DNA of 64,000 bases from Spirochaetia bacterium (GTDB lineage Bacteria > Spirochaetota > UBA4802 > UBA5550): NCBI GenBank assembly GCA_009885955.1, contig VFJS01000033.1:28765-92764 (forward strand), read 5' to 3'. Position 1 is the stretch's first letter. Each line of letters starts with the position of its first letter. A program made the translations under genes and the position numbers. The notes under the pieces were generated by a model. That model was not told the origin of the DNA and made no database searches. It was given only the letters and a program-made list of their open reading frames with translations. This document shows positions 34,369 through 42,303 of the stretch, in pieces.

Positions 34369-34719
34369 TCAGATGCTCCGCAACTTGTCCATGACAAAGC
34401 TGCTGATTCCGGCCTCAATCTCCATGCTCTCTTCCCGGAATTTATTAACCAGGAACTCCTTGGGAAATTCCCCGTCCATGACCAGGATGGGGGACATTTT
34501 TTTCCTCGGCCTGTTGCCCTCATCGACCCTTGCATGGAGATACCCCCTTTCCTCGTGCCAGGTAAGTGCATGGGCCCTTTTGAACTTGTTGTAGACGAGC
34601 TGAAACTGGATTATCCTGCCGTTGTCATACCAGAGAAAGAGATCGAAATATTCGTCGCCGTAGCACCGGTACCCGTAGCCGCTGTCAGATTCCCTGGTGT
34701 CTTTTATCCGGTAGAGCAT
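34369..34719 (-). CDS. Conserved-looking hypothetical protein
   Basis: The frame from ATG 34719 gives 116 residues beginning 'MLYRIKDTRESDSGYGYRCY', with 'YFDLFLWYDNGRIIQFQLVY' after it and a charged helical end. No family is recognised. An ATG at 34773 would add 18 Cys-rich residues but overlaps the upstream flavoprotein gene by 41 bp. The mixed beta pattern with an acidic D-G-R-I turn suggests a compact cytoplasmic domain. It is probably cotranscribed with the flavoprotein gene. The 3' end abuts a repeat. Confidence 0.6.
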   Translation of the reverse strand: MLYRIKDTRESDSGYGYRCYGDEYFDLFLWYDNGRIIQFQLVYNKFKRAHALTWHEERGYLHARVDEGNRPRKKMSPILVMDGEFPKEFLVNKFREESMEIEAGISSFVMDKLRSI

Positions 34720-34732
34720 GGGATTCCGGCAC

Positions 34733-36148
34733 TCACAGCCCCGACGGGTGACCTTCGCAGCGCATGAGCTCATTTTCCGGCCTGGGGCCCATCACCTTTG
34801 ACGCAAGGTTCTTCAGGGCATTCTGCAGGCCCTCTTCCACAACCGGGTGGTAGAAGGGCATGGCCAGGAGGTCAAAGACATTCATGCCTGCCTGCATGGC
34901 CCAGGCCATGAGGTGGGCGATATGCTCGCCCCCGGGCGCAATCATCTCGGTGCCGAGAATTTTTCCGTCTCCGGGGCTGCCGTAAATCCGGATAACCCCC
35001 ATGTTCTGTCCCAGGATTATTGACCTTCCCTGTGTCTCGAAACGGGCTTCGCCAATAATGATCTCCTCTTTCTGGAATTCACTGAATCTCCTCCCGACAG
35101 AGGCGATATTGGGCTCGGTAAAGGTAATGGCCAGCGGCGCCCTCCTTGAGAAACATACCGGTTTCTCCCGGGCGGCGTTGTATCCTGCGATCCTCCCCTC
35201 GTCCAGTGCTTCATGAAGGAACGGGCGGTCTCCATTTATATCGCCTGCAATGAAAATGGGATAACCTTCTATCTTCATGGTCTGAGGATTGTATTCAGGG
35301 AGCCCCCTTTTGTTTAATATAATGCCGGCCCTTTCCAGCTCCAGGTCCTTTATCCCGGGCCTTCTCCCCATGGACAGGAGGATTTTTCCTGCTTTCACGT
35401 TTCTGCCGTTCAGGGACATTTCCATTGAGCCGTTGCTTTTCTTTATATCAGCCATCATTCTGAGATGGATCTTCATCTCATCGCTGAATAGTTTCACCGC
35501 CTCGCTGTTCACCACGGGATCGGTGAGGCCGCCTATGAAATCTGTGCCGTTGATGCCGGTGACATCGATCCCGAGCCTTGCCATTGCCTGCCCCAGTTCA
35601 AGGCCTATGGCCCCGAGGCCTATGACGCCCATGGATGCCGGGAGGTCATCCTGCTCAAAGAAGGTGTCGGTACTCAGGATATCATACCCGGGGCCGGCCC
35701 AATGCTGCGGAATCACCGGCTCCGCGCCTGCGGCAATAATGATTTTCCCTGCCTTTATTTTTGTCTTACCGTCGATCTCCAGTACTCCGGGTTCAAGGAA
35801 CCTGGCAAAGCCGGGGATGTTTCTTTCGCCTATTTCATCTATGGTTTTAAGAACACCGCTCACAAAATTGTCCCTAAGCTCCCTCACCCTTTTCATGACC
35901 AGGGGAATGGATACACCAAGGCCGCTGCTCCCTGTTATCCCCATTGCCGGGAACTCCCTTCTCTTATAGTACTCACCGGCAATGCGGAGGAATGCCTTTG
36001 ACGGCATGCAGCCAACGCGGGCGCATGTGGTGCCGTGGGGCCCGTGATGGATGAGAACGATATTTTTAACTTTTTTCCAGGCTTCCTTGAATGCGGTGAT
36101 TCCCGCCGAGCCTGCCCCTATGACTGCAATGTCGACTTTCATGTCCAT
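34733..36148 (-). CDS. Dihydrolipoamide dehydrogenase-like flavoprotein disulfide reductase
   Basis: The 471-residue protein has the FAD motif 'DIAVIGAGSAGITAFKEA' (about 5-22), the redox disulfide in 'GTTCARVGCMPSKAFL' (C42 and C47 approximately), the NAD motif 'MGVIGLGAIGLELGQAMARL', 'IFIAGDINGDRPFLHEALDE' and the C-terminal catalytic His-Glu pair in 'MPFYHPVVEEGLQNAL'. This is the complete set for a two-cysteine reductase. The substrate could be lipoamide or another disulfide; no 2-oxoacid dehydrogenase gene is adjacent. The CARVGC variant is common in one subgroup. Confidence 0.85.
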   Translation of the reverse strand: MDMKVDIAVIGAGSAGITAFKEAWKKVKNIVLIHHGPHGTTCARVGCMPSKAFLRIAGEYYKRREFPAMGITGSSGLGVSIPLVMKRVRELRDNFVSGVLKTIDEIGERNIPGFARFLEPGVLEIDGKTKIKAGKIIIAAGAEPVIPQHWAGPGYDILSTDTFFEQDDLPASMGVIGLGAIGLELGQAMARLGIDVTGINGTDFIGGLTDPVVNSEAVKLFSDEMKIHLRMMADIKKSNGSMEMSLNGRNVKAGKILLSMGRRPGIKDLELERAGIILNKRGLPEYNPQTMKIEGYPIFIAGDINGDRPFLHEALDEGRIAGYNAAREKPVCFSRRAPLAITFTEPNIASVGRRFSEFQKEEIIIGEARFETQGRSIILGQNMGVIRIYGSPGDGKILGTEMIAPGGEHIAHLMAWAMQAGMNVFDLLAMPFYHPVVEEGLQNALKNLASKVMGPRPENELMRCEGHPSGL

Positions 36149-36173
36149 GGATGGCTGCCTCTGTACTCAGGGT

Positions 36174-36212
36174 AATAATAAAAGCCGTTTATGTAAAACG
36201 GCTTTTATTATT
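36174..36212. terminator. Bidirectional-looking terminator between dodecin and flavoprotein genes
   Basis: A perfect 17-bp stem, 36174-36190 with 36196-36212, has a 5-nt loop. The stem core is AAAAGCCGTTT/AAACGGCTTTT, with AT-rich ends that supply a U-rich tail in either direction. It would end the dodecin transcript. Confidence 0.8.
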
Positions 36213-36239
36213 TTTGTATTCCCTGATAGTATTCTTTTT

Positions 36240-36455
36240 CTATTTTGTTTCTATTTTGAATGATAGTTTCAGCTTTGTCCTGTACTGTACAACTTTATTT
36301 TTTTCGATTTTCATGTCCTGCTCCAGAACTTCCGCGATCCTCAGGTTTTTCACGGATTTCGCTGTAATGGCTATAGCGTTTATTGCCGCATCTTCCCAGC
36401 TCTTCTCACTGCTTCCTATGACTTCAATAATTTTATAAGTTCCTGTTCCTTCCAT
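36240..36455 (-). CDS. Dodecin family flavin-binding protein
   Basis: The 71-residue protein matches dodecin: 'TYKIIEVIGSSEKSWEDAAI' then 'NAIAITAKSVKNLRIAEVLE' and a last strand 'VVQYRTKLKLSFKIE'. Dodecins form 12-mers that store flavin. The usual flavin-stacking tryptophan is present (W20). It has its own upstream gap and a downstream terminator, so it is probably monocistronic. Confidence 0.88.
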   Translation of the reverse strand: MEGTGTYKIIEVIGSSEKSWEDAAINAIAITAKSVKNLRIAEVLEQDMKIEKNKVVQYRTKLKLSFKIETK

Positions 36456-36575
36456 AATGCATCCTCCTGTTTTTTTAATGGTATTGATATGAAAGGATAT
36501 TCAACAAGTTTTATTTAGTCAAGCAATTCTTTCCGGTAATCGTAAAATTTTAGGACTCAAAATAATAAAAATATC

Positions 36576-36781
36576 GTAACTACTCAGCCAGAAAATAGGA
36601 AAAAATTTTGCTCACGGATAAGCACGGATAAACACTGATAAAAATGATATAATAATGAAAATTTATTATCGTATTAAAAAAATAAACCTAAAATGAGAAT
36701 AAGTTTCTAATAATGATATTAAAAAAAATCCGTGAATATCCGCGTGAATCCGTGAGCTATTATTTATAGCTGAGTAGTTAC
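36576..36781. mobile_element. MITE of the CTCACGGAT family with perfect ends and target duplication
   Basis: GTAACTACTCAGC (36576-36588) and GCTGAGTAGTTAC (36769-36781) are perfect 13-bp terminal inverted repeats. AAAATATC flanks both sides (36568-36575 and 36782-36789), an 8-bp target duplication. Inside, a second inverted pair GCTCACGGATAAGCACGGAT and ATCCGTGAGC (with intervening GTGAATATCCGCGTG) surrounds an AT-rich core. There is no coding capacity, so it depends on a transposase elsewhere. The gene-free stretch 36456-37031 otherwise holds only a short GGAGATAGGGG-type fragment (CACCCTATCTCC near 36950). Confidence 0.85.
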
Positions 36782-37031
36782 AAAATATCATGATATTCAA
36801 TTGCAATTACCGGCGGGCTTTATCAAATTCTATCAACTATTTCCTTGACAGAGGAGTAATGTTGTTATAAGAATTGTATTTGAAGTATAAGTACCGGATG
36901 TTGAGCCATTATCTTTCCCGATTGGTGTAATTGAGGGGGCTCTTCCATCACCCTATCTCCAAATCTTACACCTGAAAATGCTGGCTGAAGTAAGTCTTGT
37001 GAGAAGAGTGCGCGCAATGAGGGTATAGAAT

Positions 37032-38600
37032 TTGAAGAAAAAAATAGTTTTAATAAATCCGCCCTATCCCCTTGAAAAAATGCCTTCGCCCCACCTGGGC
37101 CTCATGGCCCTTGGAACCTTCCTGAAAAGGGAGGGGTATGATGTATTGATAGAAGATTATGTCATAAATCCCTATTCCCGTGAAAGGGCAGGGAAGGTTG
37201 CGGTGATAGAGAGGCCCGATTATATAGGCATAACCGCAGCAACAATGAACATCAACCGTGCCCTGGAGATTGCCGGTGATTATAAAAATGCCGATGCCGG
37301 CATCGTCACCCTGGCAGGCGGCCCCCATGTGACCTTTGACTCCGTGAACATACTTCGCAACAACCGGCAGATCGATTATGTGGTTAGGGGCGAGGGGGAG
37401 ATAACGGCGCTGGGGCTTTTAAAAACGCTGGAGGGGAAAGGGAACCTGGAAGATGTTGCCGGAATCTCCTGGCGGAAGGGGAGTGAAATTGTTGAGAACC
37501 GGGACAGGCCCTTTATCAGCGACATAAATATTCTCCCAATCCCGTCGCTTACGCTTATAGAGGCTTCAAAATACAGGGCCCTGGGCCTGCCGATAAACAT
37601 GATTACTTCCAGGGGCTGCCCCTACCGGTGCATATTCTGCGCGGGGGGGAAAATATCAGGCCATAAAGTGAGGTACTATGATGTATCAAGGGTGGTTGAT
37701 GAATTCGAAAATATTTCCCGGCAGGGGGTGAGCCAGATCAACATTGCCGATGACCTTTTTACATCCAGCGAGGAGAGATGCATTGCAATATGCAGTGAAA
37801 TTGTAAGAAGAAAGATAGTCCATCCCTGGACTGCCTTTGCCAGGGTGGATACCGTATCGGAAAGGCTGCTCAGGTCGATGAAAGAGGCCGGGTGCGCCAC
37901 GCTCTGTTTCGGCATAGAGAGCGCCACTCAGGGGATCCTGGACATCATTCGGAAAAAAATCACACCCGGCCTGTGCAGGCGTGCCGTTGAATTATGCCGT
38001 GATGCCGGGATAGAGCCCATGACCTCTTTTATCATAGGGCTTCCGGGCGAGACCCCTGAGACCGTGGAGAGGGCCTTTCAGTTTTCCAGGGAACTCTCGG
38101 ATAAGAGGGGTTACCACAGGCTGGCCCCCTTTCCCGGGACCGAGCTCAGGGAGAGGGCCGGGTACTACGGCATCAGGATCCTCTCGGACAACTGGGACGA
38201 CTATGATGCTAACCATGCAATTACCGAGTCCCTGACTTACCCGGCTTCGGAAGCGGACCGCGTGGTGGGGGAGTTCAACGGGAGCATACAAAAATATGTG
38301 GACGGCCTTGTACATAAGCGCGGCAGAGGCGAGCCTCTAACCGGCCCGGAGGATGATATCGTAAACAGGGTGAGAACCTTTTCCTTCGTGGCGAGGATCA
38401 TCACCGGCGGCCTCCTGGATACAGATAACGGGAGAGGTGGAGGAGGGCCGATAAAAGATTTCAGGAATTTTATCGAATACCTTTCCGGAGAAACGGGGTT
38501 TATGCCATCAGAGGCATCCGTTGAGTTTGAGCGGCTCGTAGCGTCGGGGTGCGTAAAGGTGCTGAACGATGAGACGGGGTTCCGGGTGTCGTGGGTTTGA
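37032..38600 (+). CDS. Cobalamin-binding radical SAM enzyme
   Basis: The 522-residue protein starts at TTG 37032. An N-terminal B12-binding domain has 'IVLINPPYPLEKMPSPHLGL' and 'VTLAGGPHVTFDSVNIL' (about 4-150). The radical SAM domain has the iron-sulfur motif 'TSRGCPYRCIFCAGGK' (CxxxCxxC, about 193-208), 'RQGVSQINIADDLFT' and 'MTSFIIGLPGETPETVE'. Members methylate or rearrange lipids, peptides and cofactors; the product cannot be read from the sequence. It is isolated from biosynthetic neighbours. It would consume the cobamide made by the operon in this window. Confidence 0.88.
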   Translation: MKKKIVLINPPYPLEKMPSPHLGLMALGTFLKREGYDVLIEDYVINPYSRERAGKVAVIERPDYIGITAATMNINRALEIAGDYKNADAGIVTLAGGPHVTFDSVNILRNNRQIDYVVRGEGEITALGLLKTLEGKGNLEDVAGISWRKGSEIVENRDRPFISDINILPIPSLTLIEASKYRALGLPINMITSRGCPYRCIFCAGGKISGHKVRYYDVSRVVDEFENISRQGVSQINIADDLFTSSEERCIAICSEIVRRKIVHPWTAFARVDTVSERLLRSMKEAGCATLCFGIESATQGILDIIRKKITPGLCRRAVELCRDAGIEPMTSFIIGLPGETPETVERAFQFSRELSDKRGYHRLAPFPGTELRERAGYYGIRILSDNWDDYDANHAITESLTYPASEADRVVGEFNGSIQKYVDGLVHKRGRGEPLTGPEDDIVNRVRTFSFVARIITGGLLDTDNGRGGGGPIKDFRNFIEYLSGETGFMPSEASVEFERLVASGCVKVLNDETGFRVSWV

Positions 38601-38667
38601 TACAATGCAGTATGTTGTATCATCTCTATCAAGGCAGGCCCCCATGTACCGGAACATATGCAGGAGT

Positions 38668-38800
38668 TTGGAGATGGGGGGATAGAAGAGATAATGAGAT
38701 ATGGAGATGGAAAATTGCTAAAATTTAAAAAAGTCATTAAATTATATTTTTTTATCCCCATATCTCGAACATCCCCTTATCCCCCATTCTTACACTTTTA
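38668..38800. repeat. Divergent copy of the GGAGATAGGGG repeat
   Basis: AGTTTGGAGATGGGGGGATA (38670-38689) at one end is complementary in kind to TATCCCCATATCTCGAACAT with CCCCTTATCCCCCATTC at the other end, around an AT-rich centre. It resembles single units of the tandem array at 32918-33329. It fills the 317-bp gap between the radical SAM and CAP-domain genes. Confidence 0.7.
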
Positions 38801-38917
38801 CGGGTAAAAGTAAGCACTGTTTCGCGAAAGGGGCAGGGTGCGGTACTAGGCTTGTTGAAGTGGGTGAGGGCAGGGAATTTTAAGGAATTGGAAATTTATC
38901 GTTTGTCCGGAGGATTT

Positions 38918-39421
38918 ATGAAGAGGTTATTTGCTGCAGCGTTATTTATTTTTGTCTTTATCAGTACAGGTGTCATTGCCGATGTGGACGACGCTTTCAT
39001 GAAGGACATTCTCGAGAGGCACAACAGCCTCAGGGCCATACACCGTGCCTCTGCCTTAAAATGGAACGCCGATGTCCAGAATTATGCGCAGAACTGGGCT
39101 GATAAAATAGCCAGGGAGGACAGGATGTACCACCGTCAGCCGAATAAGTACGGAGAGAATATCTACTGGATGTCCGGGGGGAATCCTTCCGCTGCGTCGG
39201 TTGTCCAGGCGTGGTACAATGAAATAAAACAGTACAACTTCGCCAGGCCCGGCTTCTCAGGCGCTACGGGCCATTTTACCCAGGTAGTATGGAAGGGCTC
39301 AACGGAGCTGGGCTGCGGAAAGGCCAGGTCGCGGAGGGGAGGACTCTACGTGGTCTGTAACTACAGCCCCCCGGGGAATTACCTGGGAAGGTTTCCGGAG
39401 AACGTGCTGAAGGGGGAGTAG
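38918..39421 (+). CDS. Exported CAP/SCP-domain (PR-1-like) protein
   Basis: The ATG at 38918 follows CCGGAGG and opens a signal peptide 'MKRLFAAALFIFVFISTG', which is better than the upstream in-frame start. The 167 residues show the CAP hallmarks 'HNSLRAIHRASALKWN', 'YGENIYWMSGG', the central 'GHFTQVVWKGSTELGCG' and 'YVVCNYSPPGNYLG'. Bacterial CAP proteins are secreted and of unknown activity. It is a single-domain protein of normal length. Confidence 0.88.
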   Translation: MKRLFAAALFIFVFISTGVIADVDDAFMKDILERHNSLRAIHRASALKWNADVQNYAQNWADKIAREDRMYHRQPNKYGENIYWMSGGNPSAASVVQAWYNEIKQYNFARPGFSGATGHFTQVVWKGSTELGCGKARSRRGGLYVVCNYSPPGNYLGRFPENVLKGE

Positions 39422-39476
39422 GTGAATTGTCCCCCGGGGGGAATGAGGGTTGAGATTTTGAGTGCAGCCCGCTGTC

Positions 39477-39614
39477 TACTCCAAAATTCTGCACAAAATG
39501 GGAAACCCCGCAAAGTCCCTGGAATACTTTAACATGGCCATAGACCAGTACAAAGGGTGTGGTTCTGCGGGCTGGGTGGAGATGCTGGAGAAGGAGAGGG
39601 GGAGTGCATCATAA
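39477..39614 (+). pseudogene. C-terminal fragment of a TPR-type protein
   Basis: The frame reads 'YSKILHKMGNPAKSLEYFNM', then AIDQYKGCGSAGWVEMLEKE, and ends at TAA 39612. This is the last TPR repeat plus the C-terminal helix of the large TPR/cyclase or ATPase proteins that end in 'AIxxFxxCGAxGWVxxxxxEL'. An in-frame stop lies 15 bp upstream and no start or earlier repeats are found, so it is the remnant of a deleted gene. Confidence 0.6.
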
Positions 39615-39642
39615 AAATTAAGACTCCCTCTTCAATTTTCTC

Positions 39643-39671
39643 TTGACACGGTGCGTTAAAAGTGTTACACT
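39643..39671 (+). promoter_or_regulatory. Promoter and operator-like palindrome of the relBE-type module
   Basis: TTGACA (39643-39648) and TACACT (39666-39671) are separated by 17 bp. The 13-bp palindrome AAGTGT-T-ACACTT (39660-39672) covers the -10, a fitting place for autorepression by the antitoxin. Confidence 0.7.
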
Positions 39672-39700
39672 TGAATAAAATGAAAAGGAGTTTAAATATC

Positions 39701-39925
39701 ATGCCGGCGAAAAGTCCAAGAATTAATGTTGTGCTGGAGGAGCCCCTCTATTCGGCTATCGAGCGCCTTGCTAAAAGGGATAAAGTGTCCCTGTCTCTGA
39801 AAGTGCGTGACCTGGTAAGAGAGGCGCTGGAGATAGAGGAAGATATCTCTCTGTCTACATTCGCCCAATGCAGGGAAAAGAGCTTTAAAAAAGGAGCGTC
39901 ATTAAACCACGATGAGGTCTGGTAA
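39701..39925 (+). CDS. Ribbon-helix-helix antitoxin (RelB-like)
   Basis: The ATG at 39701 follows AAGGAG with good spacing and gives 74 residues; a start 13 codons upstream is possible but has no ribosome site. 'PRINVVLEEPLYSAIERLAK' is a CopG/MetJ-type strand plus helix, followed by 'KVSLSLKVRDLVREALEIEE' and an acidic toxin-binding tail. It should repress its own promoter and neutralise the RelE-like protein encoded 2 bp downstream. Confidence 0.8.
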   Translation: MPAKSPRINVVLEEPLYSAIERLAKRDKVSLSLKVRDLVREALEIEEDISLSTFAQCREKSFKKGASLNHDEVW

Positions 39926-39927
39926 TA

Positions 39928-40212
39928 TTGGCCTTCGAAATCAGATACCATCAGGATGTTAAGAAAATCGACCTCCCCGTCATTGATGTCCGGATGAAAA
40001 AGCGGATTAAAACTGCCATTGAGACGCGACTTGTTACAGCTCCGCATCAATATGGAGAGCCATTAAGAAAAACCCTCCGTGGATACTGGAAGTTGAGGGT
40101 TGGTGATTATCGGATTGTTTTTAAAGTTGTAAAAAATGATGTGTATATACTCGGCATTATTCATAGGAAAAAGATATACGAAAAAGTAGATAATCGCATT
40201 TTGGAACGTTGA
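39928..40212 (+). CDS. RelE/ParE-superfamily toxin
   Basis: The 94-residue protein starts at TTG, 9 nt after GAGGT inside the antitoxin gene. It shows 'EIRYHQDVKKIDL', 'YGEPLRKTLRGYWKLRVGDY' and 'RIVFKVVKNDVYILGIIHRK', the strand pattern and basic residues of RelE mRNA interferases. The domain is full length. The TTG start may keep toxin translation below antitoxin translation. Confidence 0.85.
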   Translation: MAFEIRYHQDVKKIDLPVIDVRMKKRIKTAIETRLVTAPHQYGEPLRKTLRGYWKLRVGDYRIVFKVVKNDVYILGIIHRKKIYEKVDNRILER

Positions 40213-40578
40213 ATTATCCGGGGACACTTTTTGCCTGTTTTTTACTTTAAAAATCCTATAGCACGTTGTAAAAAAGTTTGTATTTGAGACCGGCTGTAAA
40301 TTTTATATGGAAATTTACAGCAAACTGAAAAACAGCCATAAAAAATAGATATTTATATATAAGTATTGACATTTTTAATGAATAATACATGTTGTCATAA
40401 TAGTTAATCCATATTTTGTAAACTTTTTTGTAGGATGTAAAATAACTGCAATAAGGAACGAGATTTTCAATTCTGACTTCAGATTCCCTCATTTTTTCCG
40501 CACGCAAAAATATAAGTGGGCCGGTCGTTTGAAATCCAGGAATAACTCATATTTAAAAAAATTTCAATGAGGTGTATC
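40213..40578. other. Gene-free leader of the RRM gene
   Basis: The 366 bp are AT-rich and hold no convincing gene. A long 5' leader for the RRM gene is possible, as in cold-shock genes, but I see no specific element. Confidence 0.4.
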
Positions 40579-40854
40579 ATGTCAGTAAAAATTTATGTCG
40601 GAAATCTTTCTTATGATGTAACAGAAAAGCATCTGGAAGACCTTTTTAATCAGCATGGCCAGGTGGCATCAGTAAAAATTATCTCTGATCAGTATTCAGG
40701 AAGATCTAAGGGTTTTGCTTTTGTTGAAATGGCAGATAATGCCGAGGCAAACAACGCGATAAAGAACCTGGATGGAACAAGTTTATTGGATCGTCCCTTG
40801 AAGGTAAATGTTGCGAAACCTAAAAATGATTCAGGGAAATCCAGCAGATATTAA
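40579..40854 (+). CDS. RRM-domain RNA-binding protein
   Basis: The ATG at 40579 follows GAGGTG; an ATG four codons upstream is less well placed. The 91 residues are a single RRM with RNP2 'KIYVGNL' and RNP1 'SKGFAFVEM', plus a short Lys/Ser-rich tail. Such proteins in bacteria are often cold-induced RNA chaperones. A clear terminator follows, so it is probably monocistronic. Confidence 0.92.
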   Translation: MSVKIYVGNLSYDVTEKHLEDLFNQHGQVASVKIISDQYSGRSKGFAFVEMADNAEANNAIKNLDGTSLLDRPLKVNVAKPKNDSGKSSRY

Positions 40855-40912
40855 GAATTTTTGACCGGGTATAAAATTTTTATATCCGGAATTATTAAAC
40901 AAAAGATTGTTC

Positions 40913-40945
40913 AGCCGGCCTTTTAATCAGGGCCGGCTTTTTGTT
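40913..40945 (+). terminator. Terminator after the RRM gene
   Basis: AGCCGGCC (40913-40920) pairs with GGCCGGCT (40931-40938) around a 10-nt loop, followed by TTTTTGTT. The stem is G+C-rich and the placement 58 bp after the stop is good. Confidence 0.88.
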
Positions 40946-40978
40946 GTATATGCTGATATTGACTGGAGAAAGCCCCTG

Positions 40979-41896
40979 TCAGCGTTCCTCGGCATTGATG
41001 CTCCCGGCCGCGGTAACGATCCTGTCCCCGCCGTGATTCTTTGCCTCATACATTGCAAGGTCAGCCCGTTTAATGATAGTCTCGATAGTATCCTCGCCGG
41101 CTATTTCAGATATGCCTATGCTCAGAGTAACCCTGGGGATGTCCTCGAATGATGCCCGGTCCTCAAAAGGGTATTCATCGTTGAAATGTTCCCGTATGCG
41201 GTCGACTATTATCCGAGCCTGACCGGCATTTGTTTCGGGAAAGATTATCATGAATTCATCGCCGCCGTAACGGAAGCCGTAATCGGTATTTCGTATGAGC
41301 GAGCCTATCACCCTCCCTGCAAGGCGCAGGATTGTATCGCCGTCAAGGTGCCCCATGATATCGTTAATTTTTTTAAATTTATCAAGGTCGAAACAGGCGA
41401 GAGACATCTTCCTGTTATAGCGCATGCTCCTCTGAAATTCGTCCTCAAGTTTTAAATGAAAGTGCCGGTGGTTATAAAGACCCGTCAGTGAGTCGGTTAT
41501 GGACTGTTCGCGAAGTTTATTTTCGAGCTGTTTTATTTTCGTAAAATCCTGGAAGAAACCCACGCTTCCGGTCTCCTTTCCTTTATCTTCTATAATAATT
41601 GCAGAAAGAAAAATGGGGACAGCTTTCCCTGATTTGGTGAAAATCTCTGTTTCATAATCCAGCAGCCTCCCTGCGCCTCCGTTGTCGGGCCCGTGAATCA
41701 GCCTTTTTATCTCCCGTGCCCTGGCCGGTGAGCCGTAAATAACATCAATGCCGGTTTTGCCGGCCATTTCCATGGAGGTGTATCCAAGCATTTTGACTGC
41801 GGCATCATTGAAGATATTGATGGTTCCTGACCTGTCTACGCCTATGACAGCCACAGGCGAAACAAGTATCAGCGGTTTAAGAGAATCATGATCCAT
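40979..41896 (-). CDS. PAS-GGDEF diguanylate cyclase
   Basis: The ATG at 41896 follows GAGGAGAG and gives 305 residues. The PAS domain spans about 10-120 ('SPVAVIGVDRSGTINIFNDA', 'GSVGFFQDFTKIKQLENKL'). The GGDEF domain spans about 135-300 with 'DSLTGLYNHRHF', FDLDKFKKIND and an intact GGDEF (211-215). RNTD at 202-205 is the product-inhibition site (RxxD), so c-di-GMP feedback is expected. It has no membrane segment. Confidence 0.92.
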   Translation of the reverse strand: MDHDSLKPLILVSPVAVIGVDRSGTINIFNDAAVKMLGYTSMEMAGKTGIDVIYGSPARAREIKRLIHGPDNGGAGRLLDYETEIFTKSGKAVPIFLSAIIIEDKGKETGSVGFFQDFTKIKQLENKLREQSITDSLTGLYNHRHFHLKLEDEFQRSMRYNRKMSLACFDLDKFKKINDIMGHLDGDTILRLAGRVIGSLIRNTDYGFRYGGDEFMIIFPETNAGQARIIVDRIREHFNDEYPFEDRASFEDIPRVTLSIGISEIAGEDTIETIIKRADLAMYEAKNHGGDRIVTAAGSINAEER

Positions 41897-42072
41897 GGGA
41901 CTCTCCTCGTGATATATCAGAATAGAGTTAGAATGGTATATCACGGAATTTGAAATGTCAATTATTTATTAATAAAATATGGATGCCGTGAAAAGAATAG
42001 TTGAAATTATTATCATTCTGATAAAACATGTTTCAATATCCTGAAATCGTTGAATGCATTGCTGATAACTAC

Positions 42073-42256
42073 ATACTCAGCCAGAAAATAGGAAAAAAAT
42101 TTGCTCAGGTCTTAGCACGGATAAACACAGATAAAAATGGGATAATAATGAAAATTTATTATTGCATTAAAAAAATAAACCAAAAAAGAGAATAAGTTTC
42201 TAATAATAATATTAAAAAAATCCGTGAATAGACCTGTGAATCCGTGAGCAGCTATT
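42073..42256. repeat. CTCACGGAT-type repeat, copy 3 with decayed right end
   Basis: The left part, ACTCAGCCAGAAAATAGG followed by TTTGCTCAGG and CACGGATAAACACAGAT, matches the MITE at 36576. The inner right arm AATCCGTGAGC (42236-42249 region) is kept, but the outer terminal repeat is lost. It occupies most of the gap 41897-42303. Confidence 0.75.
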
Positions 42257-42303
42257 TTTAATTTATTAGGCATGATGAAATATATCACCGCGGGGGAATT
42301 AAT

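Noticed and set aside
40256..40507. Minus-strand frame of 83 codons upstream of the RRM gene
   Set aside because: No ribosome site, no family, Tyr/Lys/Ile-rich composition as expected for random AT-rich DNA.
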